DNA from: Tubiluchus corallicola
Taxonomy: Eukaryota > Priapulida > Priapulimorpha > Priapulimorphida > Tubiluchidae
Length of the DNA: 64,000 nucleotides
Direction: 5' to 3'
Assembly (NCBI GenBank): GCA_030141605.1
Contig: JAQGDQ010000023.1
Coordinates: forward strand, 682,001 to 746,000
Shown here: positions 14,201 to 24,165 of the stretch, piece by piece
Layout: the number at the start of each line of letters is the position of its first letter
How positions within the stretch are numbered: position 1 is the stretch's first letter
Notes under the pieces: generated by a model
What the model was told of the DNA's origin: nothing
The model's input: the letters and a program-made list of their open reading frames with translations, nothing else
The model's database searches: none
Translations under genes and position numbers: made by a program

Positions 14201-15672
14201 TGGGAGTTAATTATCATGTCAATGTTTTGCACTATTGTAGTTCAACTGTATATTCTACAATGTTGCACAAATAAAGGAAAATACCATGAAGATTTTGTGG
14301 TCTTCTAATACAAGTAAGAATTCTCAATAAAAATCGCTAAAGAAGTCTTTCTTGCAGCAAAAATATAAGGAGATGGCTTTAAAGACTAGCCTCAATGTAA
14401 ACTAGTTCTGAGTAATTTTTGTTCATAAATCATTTCAAATGAGCTCCAAAGGCTCCAATTTAGATCCAAAATTTTGGGGCCATCCACATAAAATGATATC
14501 AAGTTTAGTATAGGTGGTGGCAGGAGATGTGTTAATGCCATTATAATGTATGGTAGGCAGGTGATTTAGTCATGATATCATTATCTGACATCACTTGCTT
14601 GGCTCAGTGAATTGGGACTGCGACCACCGATGAAATTAGAATCCACTGGTAAATGGTTTCCCATTTATTAACACAAGTGATGTTGTTGTCTGTCTTTAGT
14701 AAGATTAAAATGTAAAAAAGCTACATTGGTGTGATACTGATATCAATACAAGGGGTAGGTAGGTGGTAGGTCATATGATAATGCCATTATCACACAAGGT
14801 AGGTAGGTCCTCGAAATTGGCAGAAAACTTGATATTGTTCTATCTGTCTGCCCCTTTTTAGACAGAAAATAATAATTATTCTACTAGCACAATTCTAATC
14901 ATTCCAGTTTTACTAAAGAGGTCTAGTTTTTTTTAAACAAATTACCCCTAACATGGCAAACAGCTACAGTGACATATGGTCAATGAAAAGAGTTCTTATG
15001 TTCATGTCACAGTCACTAGAATTCCATTTTCATAAAACTATGATATGTGCTTTTCATTCCTCCCAAGTCAAGCCATTATCACAAAAGAAGGTCTTGTTAA
15101 TATGGTAAATATTGTGCAAATGACTAGAATTGGCCATGGGGCTAACAGAGCTGGATATGTGTTAGTATGTAAGAAATAAAACCTACTTTAACTCAGGAGC
15201 ACTTTTATACATGTATAATATTAACAGTATATACCTATTGTTGACAGGAAACTGTATGCTAATGATTAAAAAACTATTTAGAATGTAATGTATGCTGCTA
15301 ATTTAACTATACTATAGTAAACTGCTTGTCATTTCCATGTATCATGAAATAAACTTATGTGTAAACAATATAATATTCAAAAAATTATTAACTTACGCCT
15401 CCTGCAAGCTCATATACAGTACGATCCGTGAAATAGCCCAGTCTCCTGCCTTTTGTGATGCTGTCTGAAAAGTCCACTTCTCTGTCAGTTATTGACTTTC
15501 CTTTAAAGTCTTTAAAAGCACCACCGACACTGACATTTATTTTGTCAACACTCTCGCTTTCTACATCATCAAGAGTTTTGTGTTGATCATCTTCCGGCAA
15601 ATCGCTGGTCTCATAAACATCTGGCTCTCCCACAGCAATTCCAGGTAGACCAGCATACTTTGGATCAGCCAT
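8295..15672 (-). CDS. DCTN2: Dynactin subunit 2 (p50 dynamitin), six exons
   Basis: Encodes the p50 dynamitin subunit of dynactin, the cytoplasmic cofactor that lets dynein bind cargo. It is a coiled-coil protein of the shoulder that links the p150 arm to the Arp1 filament. Exons on the minus strand: 15672-15397, 13828-13679, 13271-12945, 12266-12093, 11444-11304 and 8435-8295 (TAG at 8297-8295). All joins have GT-AG sites and all five introns are phase 0. The product is 402 residues, against about 401 in vertebrates. The N-terminus MADPKYAGLPGIAVGEPDVY and the following ETSDLPEDDQ are the conserved dynactin-binding start. PHQKYQRLQHEI opens the first coiled coil. GTQAVIDSSDPQGALQRRLL, LDPAQLDHIEGRL, SLPEIVERMVALKELHEQA and the C-terminal RLKVLNK match the family in order. 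The start is the first ATG, in the conserved context. Intron 5 (8436-11303) contains a transposon and a LINE. Codons match a normal host gene; only exact 5' and 3' UTRs are unknown. Confidence 0.96.
8798..10919. mobile_element. Tc1/mariner-like element (TA target) in DCTN2 intron 5, carrying a LINE
   Basis: Terminal inverted repeats are visible at both ends. The left end begins CACTGTTTGGTATAA and the right end, reverse-complemented, begins CACTGTTTAGTGTAA; 19 of the first 22 positions agree. Further agreement (CACACAGACTAATTT) lies about 40-60 bp inside. TA dinucleotides flank both ends (8796-8797 and 10920-10921), as expected of Tc1/mariner insertion. No transposase is seen. Most of the interior is the LINE at about 9000-10475, so this is a non-autonomous element into which the LINE later jumped. 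It lies wholly inside the intron and leaves both splice sites intact. Confidence 0.7.
9000..10475 (-). mobile_element. 5'-truncated LINE with damaged RT, in DCTN2 intron 5
   Basis: The minus strand reads QGSILGPLLFLVYINDI from about 10471, the RT palm motif, so the copy starts inside the RT. The catalytic box, expected as F/YADD, reads FAEN here, with the second Asp lost. Downstream are thumb and C-terminal blocks (LGIYFTCDLKWEQHVNEI, then LPTLECGNIVWSGLG). After a frameshift around 9540-9580 comes a terminal zinc-finger-like block, SPNCQCGSTYETVVHYLISC (about 9370-9430). This end is typical of CR1/Jockey-group LINEs. The copy is inactive because of the 5' truncation, the altered catalytic box and the frameshift. 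It runs in the same direction as the host gene. Confidence 0.85.
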
Positions 15673-16080
15673 TGTTTAACTTGAAATGCAGATTTGCAGT
15701 CCTTTACAATTGGTAAAAACATTATAAAACAATGAAATAATATTTAATGATAATGCATAAATTACAATTCCTCCATTTTTTATTAAAATGAAGAGTTTGA
15801 CCATTTTGGAGTACGTTTGACAAAAAATATTTCTTATCTAAGCTAATGAAACTATTAAATGCAAACATTTGCACTTAAAAGTCGTCAAATTTTTCTTAAA
15901 AGTTTAATGCATCTTTAAACAGTATTAGAGGTTAAATATTCATTGTTTCGAAAAAAAATAAACAGTTATAATAACTTTTTTATGACATAGTCCAGGGATA
16001 ACACTTTAAGTAACCCAATACTTCTTTCCAAGGTGGTCCTGATTATTATTACCAGCAATTTACTTCGATAAATCCATCTG
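15673..16080. other. DCTN2 upstream region
   Basis: The 400 bp upstream of the DCTN2 ATG is AT-rich. I see no clear TATA box, CCAAT box or upstream exon, so the transcription start cannot be placed. Confidence 0.4.
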
Positions 16081-16124
16081 CTTAGTCAAAGAACCAATGG
16101 TACCGCTATTTAAGTCTTTGGTAT

Positions 16125-16196
16125 TACTCGGTCGGAAGTTCAACTCGAGACCTCTCAGGTGGGAAATGAGCATACTACCACTGAGCTACGCCACTC
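16125..16196 (-). repeat. tRNA-like sequence, probably a SINE head or tRNA-Gly pseudogene
   Basis: On the minus strand, GAGTGGCGTAGCTCAGTGGT matches a tRNA 5' half with an A box (TAGCTCAGTGG). Next comes an anticodon arm in which CTCA pairs with TGAG around a loop containing CCC (Gly-like). A weak T arm, TCGAGTTGAACTTCC, follows. The acceptor stem does not close and the B box is degraded, so a working tRNA is unlikely. A tRNA-derived SINE or pseudogene fits better. Confidence 0.5.
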
Positions 16197-16199
16197 GGT

Positions 16200-17500
16200 T
16201 TAAGTTCAAATTATCAGTGTTGCAACACGTATGGATGTTTCGGTGCTTTACCACAAAAGTCCTCATAATTGCTTTATAGTCTCGATGTTTATTTCAAACT
16301 TGAAGTTTTCAGTCTCTCGACCTTTGTCACTTCAGAAAGTGGGTTGCAGTCAACTTAAGCAAACCAGCATACCTTGAGACTACAGTGTAATTTGGTAGAC
16401 TTTTATGAACATGTGGCAAGTCGCAGGACAGCCTCAATTAAATAGAGTATATTTTGGTGTATTATATATAAATCCTGGAACGTAACAATATAAAACCACA
16501 AAAAAAATCAAATGTCATCAAGCATCGAAGGTGAAATGTTAAGTCACCAACATTTTATGATTTGGTACAAGATTTTTTAAACAAATTTCTGCAAAAACCC
16601 TTTTCTACTTATTTATCTTTAACAAAATGTGAGTGTATTTAACAGATGGATCGTTAAAATGGCTGCCATAATAGTGAGCACAAATGTTTCATGTTTTATT
16701 CATAACCTGAACCCTGGCCAAATCTCTATAAAACATTATGTAAATTCAAAATGCGTTTTTAAGATATTTTAATAGATTTTCTTCTCACCTAGCATGGCAG
16801 TTTCTGGATCTGTATGAATAATCAGCAAGTTTAAGAATATTACCCTCATGAGGATGGAGAGAGATTTGGTCCTTAAATGTATCTAATGATCTGCAATCAG
16901 TAACATTTTGGAAAGCCCGTTCTACTGGAGGATTGGAAATTGAAGTACTTATAGTATGGTTCAGATCATGTGCCCCGTCAGAGTTTAAAAAAATTGATGC
17001 ACAAGCAGTGATGGGGTCTGGGGGAGCACTGTAAGTTTTCCCAACGAGGTCCGGGGCAGAGCCTTTGCCACCAATGCATTTTCCTACATTTAAGCACATT
17101 TTGAAGGCCTCAAATGAGATCTAAATTCTGGTACACAGACTTTCTCAAACGTGAAAAATTCTGCTTTAATAAATACATTTTACCTACATTTACCTACGTA
17201 ATATTCATTGTATTGTATTGTAGTAGTCATATCTTAAAAGTAAGTTCATAATGCGGATGACCCATTATTTTTTTATTTTCATTTAAGAACATTTATGAAA
17301 TACATTTTTTATAAAAGAAAATGGCAGCAGACATATAGCACTTATGCCAGCCATATAATACAATATAACGTAATTGGCAATATATTTACAATCATAGTTA
17401 TATCAAATCATTACACGAGAAAAAACTTAAAAACCTAAAAAACCCTAAAAGAAAATTAAAATGGAGAGACACTACATACAGTAAAGAAAAAATAGCTTAC
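16200..17500. other. Intergenic, no gene recognised
   Basis: AT-rich sequence. A minus-strand open frame at 16785-17099 includes CRSLDTFKDQI, which recalls the tail of LINE ORF2 proteins, but it is too weak to call. Confidence 0.4.
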
Positions 17501-17509
17501 ATTAAACGA

Positions 17510-18170
17510 TTAAAATGACGAAATTATTAAATCAAAACAAATCTTTGTATACACAAAATCTAGAATAATGTTTGAACAATTTGTAATTGTGACCACGTAA
17601 ATTTTGGGTGGGAGCATAACAAAAAAAGCAACAAATGACAAATCTATTAACTTATAGCATAGTTTATAAACTATCTAAAGATCAAAAATTTCGTCTTACT
17701 TCAAGTTGTATTTCTAAAACCCACAACCTGTCCAAGTAGTTAAAAACATGAAGTTGACAATGGACAAATAATCTACGTGTAAAATATCGCTGAACTGTCT
17801 CTTTAGTATCGATGTCCTGCATATGTTGCGAAGACCACACTGGCATACAATACTCAAGTAGTGGCCTTTGTAAGCAAGCCACGAGTGCATTTTTGTTCTT
17901 CGAGGACGAACAGCAAAAAAGCACGTTTACCCATGTGAAAGCTTTGGCAACTTGGTCTTTAACATATTTAGAAAAATTTAAGTTTGAACAGACAGCTATT
18001 CGCAAATCTTTATAAACATTGTTAGCTGACAAAGTAACTCCATTTAAGATATATAGTAATTGAGGATTAACTAAGTTTAATTTATCTAGTGTCAAGATTA
18101 TCTATCCAGTAAAATGTGGATAGTCAAATATAAAACTGGAGACTGTAAAGTTTACAGCCCACCCACAGTT
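17510..18170 (-). mobile_element. LINE fragment: post-RT C-terminal region
   Basis: The minus strand from 18095 reads NNVYKDLRIAVCSNLNFSKY, then LQRPLLEYCMPVWSSQ, then ETVQRYFTRRL and LWVLEIQLEVRRNF. These are the ordered post-palm blocks of CR1/L2-like RT proteins. After a stop at about 17682 the same protein continues in broken form with RGHNYKLFKHYSRF (about 17550-17600). The RT core is absent, so only a 5'-truncated, mutated 3' portion remains. Confidence 0.8.
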
Positions 18171-18174
18171 CATA

Positions 18175-20380
18175 CAAAATTTAGTAAGTTTGCGTGTTAA
18201 TTTTTCCTACCGGACACAGCTAAATGGCAGAACGTCTCAGCCACACATGCATTTTACTGCATTTTAGATCATCTTGCGGTTGAGGTAGAAGCTAATTCCT
18301 CGGCCAAGTTCACTAGCTTAAAACTTATTATCTCACCTCGAACTCGTGACTCGTAATTTCACTACTAATGAGACCTTGGGCCCACCCCTTAAATGCAGAA
18401 GTGCAGTTACAGTTAGCTAAAAACTGTCTAGCCAACGGAAATCGATAAGAGAATCGACACAATGTAAGTGACATACATAAACATAACTTCACTATGCAAA
18501 TCAGCTTGCTGTTCGGGGATTGCACAAACAAACAAGGGGCTGATGTGTTTCTTGGTTTACTACAAATAATTTTATTTAGCCACGAAAATTTTTTTTAAGA
18601 AATTCTGTGGATGCACATACCTTAGTGCGCCTGCCTGCCAGCGCCAGTGCTTAAGATGAAGTGGAAAGGTGCTTGAGTTTAAGGAAATGGTGTGAAATGG
18701 AGCGAAAGGTGCTGATCTGGTGCCTACAGGAAAAACGGACGATTGTTTAGACTCAATTTCATTTTAATTTACTGTCCAAAATATACATTTTCTTGCCTAT
18801 AAAAGTTAACAATTGTTCCTTATATTTGAATAATTAGCTTGCAAATTAATTAACGGCAACCAAACACAGATATTGCTTACATCAGAAAGTAACCACAGTT
18901 TGTGCAATGGCAGGCGTCTTCCCTTGCGCGTCAAGCACATTTGCATAGGTGTTACAGTACTACTTAAACACATGTCACGAAAAATGGGCTTTAAATCATA
19001 TGACGTCATGAAGCTATGATCATGGTTTTCACAATATCGCCTTCTATTTGTCAGCCACGCACACATGACAAAAGGCGCCGCTGCCAATCTTAGTAGATTC
19101 ACTGAGCCGCACGTAGCTTTGAAAGTTTAACGAAATTTGAGTATCTGAGGTAATTATTATTTAATTTGAGCTTTGATTTAAAATAACGTATTGTAGTTTT
19201 CAATATTTTACAGCATTCTTTATTCTGAACTCGTGTTTACACAATCATCTGATTTTCTTTTAAGTCCTTACATAGGAATTAAAAAAATGAGGATGGCACT
19301 GACACCAGATCGTGGGCAGTGTTGTACAATGTACATCATTGATAAACACCAGATGATAGCCCCCTCTTAGTTCAATCTTCAAATGCCTGCCACTTATAAT
19401 GAAATTTCGTGCAACTGTCAAAGCTATTTAGTAATAAAAATGTCATAAAAATGACTATACTTGTAAACTTGCCTTTTGTCCTTTAATCACTAATACTAGA
19501 GATAATTTTTCCGATTCACAAATGATGCAAGAGGCTAAACGCAGAAAAGTTATCATCATTCTATCGATCATCAATTATTATACTACATTGCTTTGCTATG
19601 TAGCTTTTAAAGAAGTTGCCATTTTAAATATGTTTTTATTGCATTACAGAAAGTTAAAGGCTTTAAAGGCACAACAAAAACAAACTTATGCTGTATGTTA
19701 ATAAGAGGAGAAAGACCAGTTTTTTCTCATTTATTTGTGGAAGCTGAAAATGCGTGAATTCACCAGTACAGTGCTAGAAAGCGTGAGATGAGGGTGAACT
19801 ACAAAAGTCAAACTTCATATACTTTATACGACTGGTCAATACTAAAGTAATAACTATTAATAATATTTGTACTACTAGTAATACTATATTAACTTAGTAC
19901 TACAGTTAGTACTAACACAAAGATGACTGCAATAAATAATTTTAGCAGAAATGATAATCGTGCTTCTAATGTAACAAGTGCTACATACTGTTAATTGTGG
20001 CTCTTGCTTTAAATAACAATTTGTTAAATACCTTTACAGAATACAGAACAGAAAATATCTCAGCCTTCTCTAAGTAAAATCTACTAAAACATAAAACTGG
20101 CCGTCCCACTTTTCCTGTTTAACTTCCGGTGACGTCATGCACGGAACGGCCAATCGCAAAGTGCATGGGGTTAGAGGTGTTGCTCCTGGTAGAACATAGA
20201 AATAAACCATAGTTGAAATCAGTCAATACATTTTTGTAATGTTGTGGCAGTTGACGGTTAGGATTTGCAGCCGATGCAACTATATTTTGTCAGTTCACTT
20301 GCTAAAATATTCAAAATGAGATTCTTAGTCCATTATAGGTTTATAAATGTTGACCTGTAAGTTATGGCAAGTTACATTTT
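18175..20380. other. Intergenic, no gene recognised
   Basis: No exon with a recognisable product was found. The minus-strand open frame at 18806-19102 has no family motif. The only notable content is the promoter-like cluster at 20122-20154, listed separately. Confidence 0.4.
20122..20154. promoter_or_regulatory. Promoter-like cluster: ETS, CRE and CCAAT motifs
   Basis: Within 33 bp lie ACTTCCGG (ETS type, 20122-20129), a perfect TGACGTCA CRE (20130-20137) and CCAAT (20150-20154). The surrounding sequence is GC-richer than the region. This layout is typical of TATA-less metazoan promoters, but no recognised coding gene starts within several kb on either strand. Confidence 0.4.
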
Positions 20381-20384
20381 TTCA

Positions 20385-21391
20385 AATTCAAGTTCAGTTT
20401 ATTTCATTGCCAACAAACAAACAAACTACAATAATACAAATATGTATGTACAAATTTTTTGTATGATTGAAAAAAACAAGAAACTAATGAAATAATTGCT
20501 GATTCCCTCTATACGTACTACATTAAAGCGCCAGAGTGTCAGATGGCCACTAATTTAATTTCATGTCTTGCCATGCTGAGCATGAAAAAATGACTTATAC
20601 ATAGGGTAACTTTGGTGATATCAAAGAACAATTGATCGATTCTGGGGGAACTTTGATAATAGGTCATAATCAGCTCAACTACATGCTCCCTCCAGTAATT
20701 TTGACTTTTCAACACATTTGTATAATATTTGCAGACACATAGGTGGTAATTTTCTCTGTGTCTCTCCTGTATTAATTTAGAACTCACCTCTTTTATTATT
20801 GCATGTAGGTCTTTTATTGCTTTATGCAGTTAGATTAGATTTATTATGTACGATGCCAAGTTGATTGTATACAGAACATGTATATACTCATGCACCCACA
20901 TACAATGTTTTCAGTCATTCTGTCATGCACGCAATCATGTTTATTATTTTAATTATGTGAGTATTTACTAAAGATACATTTCTTCAATTTTTTGAAACAT
21001 GTGAATCGAGGTAAGAAGTTTTGAGCTGGTGGGTAGCAAATTCCAAGTTCTAGGTCCAGTATTAGAAGTGAATTGCTTTCAACATCTGTTCTCAGCTGAA
21101 TTTAATACATAAATATTGTGAAAATGCAAAATACCAAATTAAAAGAAAACAAGTATGTAAATAATAAAGTTGAATAATGGATTATAGGGGCCGTCCAAAA
21201 AGAAAACTTATAAAGGTCAGGCCCAATATGGCAAACAAAAAGAAAAGTGTAGGTGTAAGAATAAAATGTGGTCAAGTTAGATTATGTCCATCCGCCAACA
21301 AATAGTGCTTCTACTACTTTTACTTCTTCTTGTTATGGAGTATAGTCCATTCTTGTTCTTCTTTGAGTGTGATACGAAACAGTAAAGATTT
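20385..21391 (-). mobile_element. LINE 3' tail remnant including first copy of a 511-bp tandem repeat
   Basis: The minus strand near 21060-21000 reads NTGPRTWNLLPTSS, the usual end of CR1/L2-type LINE proteins. Beyond it, near 20385-20415, is sequence of LINE 3'-end type (TTTATTTCATTGCC on the plus strand). Upstream coding blocks are absent. The portion 20881-21391 is repeated exactly at 21392-21902. Confidence 0.55.
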
Positions 21392-21902
21392 TATATACTC
21401 ATGCACCCACATACAATGTTTTCAGTCATTCTGTCATGCACGCAATCATGTTTATTATTTTAATTATGTGAGTATTTACTAAAGATACATTTCTTCAATT
21501 TTTTGAAACATGTGAATCGAGGTAAGAAGTTTTGAGCTGGTGGGTAGCAAATTCCAAGTTCTAGGTCCAGTATTAGAAGTGAATTGCTTTCAACATCTGT
21601 TCTCAGCTGAATTTAATACATAAATATTGTGAAAATGCAAAATACCAAATTAAAAGAAAACAAGTATGTAAATAATAAAGTTGAATAATGGATTATAGGG
21701 GCCGTCCAAAAAGAAAACTTATAAAGGTCAGGCCCAATATGGCAAACAAAAAGAAAAGTGTAGGTGTAAGAATAAAATGTGGTCAAGTTAGATTATGTCC
21801 ATCCGCCAACAAATAGTGCTTCTACTACTTTTACTTCTTCTTGTTATGGAGTATAGTCCATTCTTGTTCTTCTTTGAGTGTGATACGAAACAGTAAAGAT
21901 TT
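20881..21902. repeat. Exact 511-bp tandem duplication (two copies)
   Basis: The unit 20881-21391 is followed directly by 21392-21902. I compared the two copies by eye through their whole length and found no difference. Each copy holds the LINE tail described above plus the last codons of the neighbouring LINE frame. The identity means a very recent duplication or an assembly artefact. Confidence 0.95.
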
Positions 21903-22381
21903 TAAATGTTTGAATTATGGCCCATAATAAAGAATTTGAGGCTTTTTTATATTTATAAAATATACTATGGTCTGATTTTATATGGTTAGGTAGATTGTTG
22001 AAAATTAATGGCCCAGTAAAGGAAGTAAAATGTTTAGCAACATTCATATGGACATATGGAAGAAAGTATTGATTAAATCGTGTATTATGAAATTTTCCAT
22101 TCAGTATGATAGGATTTTTGAAGAATTTGGGTGATAATTTGCTATTGGTTTTATACACAAAAATCGGAATATTATGAAACACTATGTTATCAAAAGACAA
22201 GACATTACATTGTTTAAAGAAAGAGTTAAATGCTTGAGTGAATTTATTTAATCCAAAATATAAAGGAAAAAATTTTCTTTGAAGACAACTTAAAAGGTTA
22301 AGATTTGTCATATGTGTAGCTCCCGAAAGGGAACTAGCATAATTTAAATAACGATAGACTAAAGAATAATAAAGAGTACGT

Positions 22382-22481
22382 ACAGTCTAACCTCGTTATC
22401 TCGCCCCTCGTTATGCCGCCATACTCGCCTCTCGCCAAAAATTTGCCCTAGACGGACAGTGGCGAGATAACGATATGTGAT
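22382..22481. mobile_element. Possible pogo-like MITE end inside the LINE
   Basis: After a TA at 22380-22381 the sequence begins CAGTCTAACCTCGTTATCTC, the style of pogo/Tigger terminal repeats. CTCGTTATCTCGCC is matched in inverted form by GGCGAGATAACGA around 22461-22474. The inverted match is only partial at the outer right end, so the element is truncated or the right boundary is misplaced. Confidence 0.4.
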
Positions 22482-22627
22482 TTAGACAAATTGTATTTAG
22501 TATGGGAGATAATAAATATATTTCTGGCTATTTTTAGTATAATCATTTTATATGAGAGTTTAAGTCCAGATGTTCATGCAGAACTACACATAAAATTCTG
22601 GCAGACTGAATACGTTTTACATGAAGT

Positions 22628-22664
22628 CCATCAATATAAAGACTAGTAGTCTTTATATTGATGG
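22628..22664. repeat. Perfect 37-bp hairpin
   Basis: CCATCAATATAAAGACT (22628-22644) and its exact reverse complement (22648-22664) are separated by only three bases. It lies in the LINE between the RT palm and C-terminal blocks. Confidence 0.9.
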
Positions 22665-23356
22665 CGTTCCTGTACAAAGTAAAGGAATCAGTTTTTTGGA
22701 ACGAAATAGAATGTATTTCGTTAATATGAAATTAGGAGATTATTTCATGGCTTTAAACTAGTTTGAAATTTCTGTTAAACTATTATTTATGTTAGTATTG
22801 CTGAACTGATTGAAATTGAAAGATTGTGGTGTCATCAGCAAACTGAATAATACTTGGATAGATAAAAAAAATTTATATCGTTCATATAAATCAAAAATAA
22901 AAGACGTCCTAAAACAGAACCCTGAGGAACACCACAATTTATGGAGAGTTCATTTGAGGTAATGGTTACACCTGACGCACTGCTTATGGTTATCAAGATA
23001 GCTATTTACTTAGCCAGTCATTTGAGATCCCCCTAGAGCCAAAGAAAGATAACTTACATGGTCAACGGCACCAAAGCATCAAAGGCTTTAGAGAGATCAC
23101 AAAATATACCAGCAGTGACCGAGTTATTTTCAATTCATTTAATGGATTTTACAAACATAATATATAGTGGTAATTCAACTGGAGAACCTTTCCTAAATCC
23201 ATATTGTTTATTATTTAATATATCATGTTTTATTAGATAATAATTATTATGCATTTGATTATAAACACAGCACTCAAACTTTTGAGAAAAATGGAAGATA
23301 TGAAATGGGGCGATAATGATTAGTTATAGTTCTATCACCAGATCTGAATAAAGTAA

Positions 23357-24165
<809 letters not shown>

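Larger units (their letters stand above)
21840..23356 (-). mobile_element. 5'-truncated LINE (RT to C-terminus) inserted in the broken Ly6 copy
   Basis: On the minus strand it starts at 23356 inside the RT. It reads LFRSGDRTITNHYRPISYLP (RT domain 0-1), NNKQYGFRKGS (domain 2) and SVTAGIFCDLSKAFDA (first catalytic Asp). Next are CGVPQGSVLG (about 22935) and QFADDTTIF (about 22830-22860, catalytic pair intact). It ends with HFTSFTGPLIFNNLP and a stop at 21844. Frameshifts occur before and after the FADD box. It belongs to the CR1/L2/Jockey group by motif style. It joins the broken Ly6 exon directly at 23356/23357. Confidence 0.85.

Noticed and set aside
16785-17099. Possible LINE C-terminus (CRSLDTFKDQI)
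   Set aside because: One weak motif only; no flanking LINE blocks in order.
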